Below are positions 32,244-36,050 of a DNA stretch of 36,050 bases, in pieces. The position numbers and the translations under genes are program-made. Origin of the DNA: JAVBJN01 sp031546985 (GTDB lineage: Bacteria > Bacteroidota > Bacteroidia > Chitinophagales > Chitinophagaceae); the NCBI GenBank assembly GCA_031546985.1, contig JAVBJN010000094.1, positions 1 through 36,050 on the forward strand. The letters run 5' to 3'. The notes under the pieces are model-generated. The model saw only the letters and a program-made list of their open reading frames with translations, was not told the DNA's origin and did no database searches. How positions within the stretch are numbered: the first letter of the stretch is position 1; each line of letters opens with the position of its first letter.

Positions 32244-33050
32244 TAATGCGGCAATGGTTTAACTCCCGTCTTTGTTACAGATATTGAAGCGTTGCTTTCT
32301 GCAAGCAATGGAGTTGAATGCCTATTTGAATCTATTCTTCAGAAAAATCTTAAGCCGGCAAGAAATACAACATTCTGCCATCAACACAAGGCTGTATCCT
32401 AAAGCCAGGCCTTAGCACAAGTAAACGTTTAGCGCCTAAAAAATGATCTCATGGGGTCGTTTTATTATATTCTTGTATACTCACGCTCACTATTTCATAC
32501 CATAAATCAATTAACTGATTGTAAAATAACCCTTTGTGTAATTGCTGAATCAATATTGGTAATTTATAAGCGCATCTAAAAAATACGCTTTAAGGGTATG
32601 CGGTTAAGCGTAACGATTAGAACTTCGCACACCGTTTGTGTACTGCAAAACAGTTGGGTTTAATTTTATATATCTTTGTGTTGAAAGGGCTTTACTTTAC
32701 ATGAACCCTTTTTGTTTTTAGTATTATACAGAACAAATCAAGATGTACTATAACCAGGGTGCCCGGAACATTCCGAGTATATAAGACTTCAAATGTTGCA
32801 TACAGTCGGATTTTAATATTGCAATTGCAGAAGAATTTATAATCAGACTTCTTATCCCAATATTTTTCTTTCCGCATGGCTGCACCTGGCAAATAACATC
32901 AACATTATTGTTCGTTGCCAATTCGGTATTGAAGCTGTGCTGCTATTGTACATAACCTGTTAACCTGATGTGTTGCCCCTATACATTTCCTGAACAGTGC
33001 TTATTGCTCCTGTCAGGATATTGGGAATACGCTAAAAACGCGCGCGTAAA
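32244..33050. other. Gene-poor 800-base region before the giant adhesin gene
   Basis: No convincing coding sequence is present on either strand; a 66-codon minus-strand frame (32692-32892) has an unlikely composition. The region is AT-rich with several exact or near TAnnTTTG words. An imperfect inverted repeat ACGCTTTAA / TTAAGCGT lies at 32585-32611, about 60 bases before the -7 element at 32671. No riboswitch or known RNA family is recognised, and no clear promoter directly before the adhesin start was found. Confidence 0.5.
32671..32720 (+). promoter_or_regulatory. -7 element followed at once by a terminator-like hairpin
   Basis: TATCTTTG (32671-32678) is an exact -7 match. Within ten bases an AAAGGG / CCCTTT hairpin (32684-32689 with 32706-32711) begins and runs into TTTTTGTTTTTA. 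If used, it would make a transcript of roughly 35-40 bases, or a leader that terminates early. The -33 is weak: the TTG at 32654 is only 14 bases away. Confidence 0.4.
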
Positions 33051-36050
33051 ATGAAAAAAGTTTTATCTCATTGGTATGCATACTTATTGGTCATTACCGT
33101 TTGTTTTTTAACAGCTGTAACGGCAGCTTTTGCCACACCGGTGGTTACTCCGGTTCCAACCCCCGGTTCATGCCCAGCAAATGGTTATATAACAGTGAAT
33201 ACATCGGGCACCTCCGGTACGGTACTGTATGCTATTAAGAACGCACTGGATCTTAACTATTCTCCCCAGCAATCTGGTAATGTTTTCAGCAACCTGGTTT
33301 CCGGCACTTATAACGTGGTGGTATATGATGCTACCGGTGCAACTTTTTCGGGGCCGGTTATACTTAGCAATACGCCCTATACCGCTATGACGGTTGGTAC
33401 ACCTGTTACCGGTAACCTATTCATTACCGGTTGCGACCCCGATGGCAGTATTTCATTAAGTGTTTCGGGAGGTGCCAAGCCATACAAATACCAACTTAAA
33501 AACGGCCCTACTACAAAGCCCGACATTGTAGGATCTACACAAACCAGTGTATCCTTTACGCAACTTGAAACGGGAACATATACCATTACCGTAAGCGATG
33601 CCTGCAATAATAGTATCGATGTTCCCAATATTAGTGTAACCTCGAGATTTAATATTGCAGGGGCAAATTTTGTAAGCGCAGATGTATCGGGTATGACTTT
33701 TATATCTCCTACCGGTTGCGATGTGCGGATTACTGTACCAGCGTCTAACGTAACCATTACCGATACATTGGGCAACATTTTGTTTGCAAGAAACGGAAGG
33801 CAGATGCCCTCTTCTTCGTTTATGCAAATGCGTATAGAGTACCCGTCAGGGTCTGGCAATTATACGGCCTGGGGACCAGTTACCACAGTAACTATTTCGG
33901 CCTCGGATTATGTTCCGGATCAGAATACCTATAAGGTACAGTTTAAAAACCCCTGCAACCCTGCCGATATTGTAACAACGCCGGAGAAGACACTGGACTA
34001 TCCGTACCTATCGCGGAGCGGGTATTGCGCACCTTCGGTATACCGCCAAATTGATGGGTATAACTGTGCCCAGGTAGATTTAAAACTGATTCAAACTTCA
34101 AATCCTGGCGCCGGCACTGTGTATAATTATACCTGGCCAAATGTATCTGTGCCATTTAACTTTACAGGAGTACCATCAGGTACCTACAATGTATTTATTT
34201 CAACAGAAGGCATTACTTACCAGGTGGCCGATATTAATACTGCTTCAACATCCACCAATGTAAGTGTAACCATCGACTACAATTATCCTAGCCCCAGGGG
34301 TTGCGACTTTGCCACAGGAGCAGCAAGGTTTTACAGCATTCCGTTAACGAATACGGTTCCTATTACCTATTCTATCATATCCGGTCCGGTAAGCCTGCCA
34401 CCGGTAACCAGCACAACCAATAGTTTTACACCCTGGTCTGATCTTCCTTTGGGCGATTATGTTATAGGATTGGACTTTGGGGGTTGTAGCCAGATAACCA
34501 GGAACATTAAGATTGCCCCGCCCTATATTGGCTTTGGGGCCGATACGCTATCTTATATACCAGGGTCTGCATGCGGTAAGTATAAAATCACAGGTACGGG
34601 GTGGTATATACTGCCCGACAGCAGCAAATATACCGGCACCACCACTGCAAGCAAGGATGTATACATTGCCCGCATACTTGAATCTAACGGAACCCTGGGA
34701 AAATATTCTGCGGAAACCAAGAGCAACACGCCTTTTGTAATTGTGTCGCAGGAAGTAGGGCCCGGCACCTACCAGATTGTATTTCAAAATGCGCAACACT
34801 CACAGGGGTTCTGTTATTACCAACTCCGCACAATAACCATTCCGCCATATGTACCGGTATCTGTAGATGTGCCAAAATCCGGTGGGGTAGCATGTGCAAA
34901 CGGAATAGGCATGTTGCATATAGCGGTCAAAAATGGCAGCGGTTCATCGCTTGTATACCGGTATAAGCCGGCTGCAGGGTCTGTTTATTCGGCTTACCAG
35001 GCTTCTCCCGATTTTCCTAACCTCGCTCCCGGAGAGTATACCGTTCAGATCTATGATTCATGCGGTTATACCACCTCACAAAACCTTACACTTTTTGGTG
35101 CGGCCACCTCATCGAGTATAACTGTAAAAGGAGCCTCGGTAAATGGGGCCGTTACGCCTGCCTGTAAGGGAGATACCGTAGAGATGATGCTCAATGTTAT
35201 TGGCTCGGCCAATGATGTGAAATGGACCAAACCTTCTGGCAGTGAAGTAATGCAAAGCACATTAACGATAAATAATTTTAGCAATACCGATACCGGCAGG
35301 TATTATGTTTCATATACTTCCGGTGGGTGCTTGAGAAACGATTCTACCGATTTTGTTTTTCATCGTCTTCCTGTTGTTGTACCCGTTTCTACCGATACCA
35401 TAACCTGTGCCGGGCAAACCATAAATTTATCCGATTTTATTCATTCGCCACTACCTGGCACCTCGCTGCGCTATTATGCAGATTCGCTTGCCCAGAATCT
35501 ACTGCCGGGCACCCTGGTATCGCCCCAGGTTACTACTGTATATTATGTTAGAATGGTAGACGACTCTACCGGATGTGAATCACCGCTTTTGCCGGTTACC
35601 GATACTGTGCTTCCATTACCGGACATCTATACTGTTTTGGACATGAGTGTGTGCGAAGGAGCAGGTACAACACCGCTTGTTTTTAGCAGCTCAATGCCAG
35701 GCACACAATTTCATTGGACCAACGACAATCCTGCAATTGGTATACCAGCCAATGGAACTGGATTCATTCCTTCTTTTATAGCCGCAGAAATAGGCGATAC
35801 TGCCGTTACCGCAACATTTTATGTAACGCCGCAAGGATTGGATGGCTGCGCCGGAACGACTACTAAATTTACCATTACTGTAAACCCGAAACCTGAATTT
35901 ACAATCAGCGATCCTCCGGTTGTTTTTCAGCCCAATACTGTTGATCTTACAACCCTGCCGGTAGACTCCGGATCTACAGCCGGGCTTACAATGAAATACT
36001 ATGACGATCAGTTCACCGAAGAGAGTCCCGCTGCTGCTACCCAGGCTACT
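33051..36050 (+). CDS. Giant secreted adhesin with SprB-like, Ig-like and PKD-like repeats (3' truncated by window)
   Basis: From the ATG at 33051 the frame is open for 1000 codons to the last base, with no stop. A signal peptide spans residues 1-28 (MKKVLSHWYAYLL..., cleavage after AFA). A SprB-type repeat lies at about 127-190, with GCDPDGSISLSVSGGAKPYKYQL and GTYTITVSDAC. More modules with the ending GTYNV or GEYTV and a single Cys (SCGY, DACNN) follow. Then come Ig-like domains (about 775-860, CAGQTINLSDF and VYYVRMVDD) and a PKD-like domain (about 865-945, FHWTNDNPAIGIP, ending FTITVNPKP). Such proteins are exported by the type IX system and act in adhesion or gliding; the C-terminal sorting domain would lie beyond the window. 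Confidence 0.9.
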   Translation, partial: MKKVLSHWYAYLLVITVCFLTAVTAAFATPVVTPVPTPGSCPANGYITVNTSGTSGTVLYAIKNALDLNYSPQQSGNVFSNLVSGTYNVVVYDATGATFSGPVILSNTPYTAMTVGTPVTGNLFITGCDPDGSISLSVSGGAKPYKYQLKNGPTTKPDIVGSTQTSVSFTQLETGTYTITVSDACNNSIDVPNISVTSRFNIAGANFVSADVSGMTFISPTGCDVRITVPASNVTITDTLGNILFARNGRQMPSSSFMQMRIEYPSGSGNYTAWGPVTTVTISASDYVPDQNTYKVQFKNPCNPADIVTTPEKTLDYPYLSRSGYCAPSVYRQIDGYNCAQVDLKLIQTSNPGAGTVYNYTWPNVSVPFNFTGVPSGTYNVFISTEGITYQVADINTASTSTNVSVTIDYNYPSPRGCDFATGAARFYSIPLTNTVPITYSIISGPVSLPPVTSTTNSFTPWSDLPLGDYVIGLDFGGCSQITRNIKIAPPYIGFGADTLSYIPGSACGKYKITGTGWYILPDSSKYTGTTTASKDVYIARILESNGTLGKYSAETKSNTPFVIVSQEVGPGTYQIVFQNAQHSQGFCYYQLRTITIPPYVPVSVDVPKSGGVACANGIGMLHIAVKNGSGSSLVYRYKPAAGSVYSAYQASPDFPNLAPGEYTVQIYDSCGYTTSQNLTLFGAATSSSITVKGASVNGAVTPACKGDTVEMMLNVIGSANDVKWTKPSGSEVMQSTLTINNFSNTDTGRYYVSYTSGGCLRNDSTDFVFHRLPVVVPVSTDTITCAGQTINLSDFIHSPLPGTSLRYYADSLAQNLLPGTLVSPQVTTVYYVRMVDDSTGCESPLLPVTDTVLPLPDIYTVLDMSVCEGAGTTPLVFSSSMPGTQFHWTNDNPAIGIPANGTGFIPSFIAAEIGDTAVTATFYVTPQGLDGCAGTTTKFTITVNPKPEFTISDPPVVFQPNTVDLTTLPVDSGSTAGLTMKYYDDQFTEESPAAATQAT

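Noticed and set aside
32692..32892. A 66-codon minus-strand frame in the long gene-poor gap
   Set aside because: AT-rich random-looking composition, no family resemblance and its end overlaps the hairpin/T tract.

Overview
The window is a stretch of a Bacteroidota chromosome, most likely family Chitinophagaceae. The evidence is lineage-typical families (DUF2490, GSCFA, DUF6452/DUF6048, DUF3127, a type IX secretion sorting domain, PKD-like/SprB-like adhesin repeats), TAnnTTTG-type -7 promoter elements, few Shine-Dalgarno sites and moderate GC. It is mostly housekeeping DNA. There is no CRISPR array, complete insertion sequence, prophage or recognisable defence cassette.

Layout. 1-9913: the 3' part of a thioester-containing alpha-2-macroglobulin-like protein, an AqpZ-type aquaporin, a LysE-type exporter, a DUF2490 outer-membrane protein, aspartyl-tRNA synthetase (aspS), a DUF6600-like Tyr/Trp/Gly-rich secreted protein and a GSCFA-domain protein. 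9914-16153: three covarying terminator hairpins, a PKD/T9SS surface protein, and a tight operon uvrA - DUF6452 lipoprotein-like - DUF6048. 16238-23475: a YhhN-family membrane protein divergent from an aldehyde dehydrogenase, a glyA - DUF937/OmpA operon, a sugar-phosphate nucleotidyltransferase and a nitronate monooxygenase/FabK-like flavoprotein. 23476-28509: a NatAB-type ABC exporter pair, a FAD-dependent dehydrogenase and a DUF3127 OB-fold-like protein with an SSB-like acidic tail. 28510-30456: a probable chromosome origin (two perfect DnaA boxes in an AT-rich stretch) and dnaA. 30457-32243: tRNA-Ser(GCU) and tRNA-Pro(UGG) behind a good promoter, two degraded tRNA fragments bracketing an outer-membrane barrel gene, and an orphan ORF. 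32244-33050: an 800-base gene-poor gap. 33051-end: the first 1000 codons of a giant secreted adhesin that stays open through the window edge.

The most interesting signals are non-coding. These are the tRNA-Ser and tRNA-Pro-like fragments downstream of their intact parents, the three hairpins with compensatory base changes, two families of palindromic intergenic repeats present as tandem units of about 128-129 bases, and the origin region flanked by a DUF3127/SSB-tail gene. Several starts were moved inward to downstream ATG codons: DUF6452 to 13283, YhhN to 16927, aldehyde dehydrogenase to 16968, nucleotidyltransferase to 21430 and ABC ATPase to 26036.
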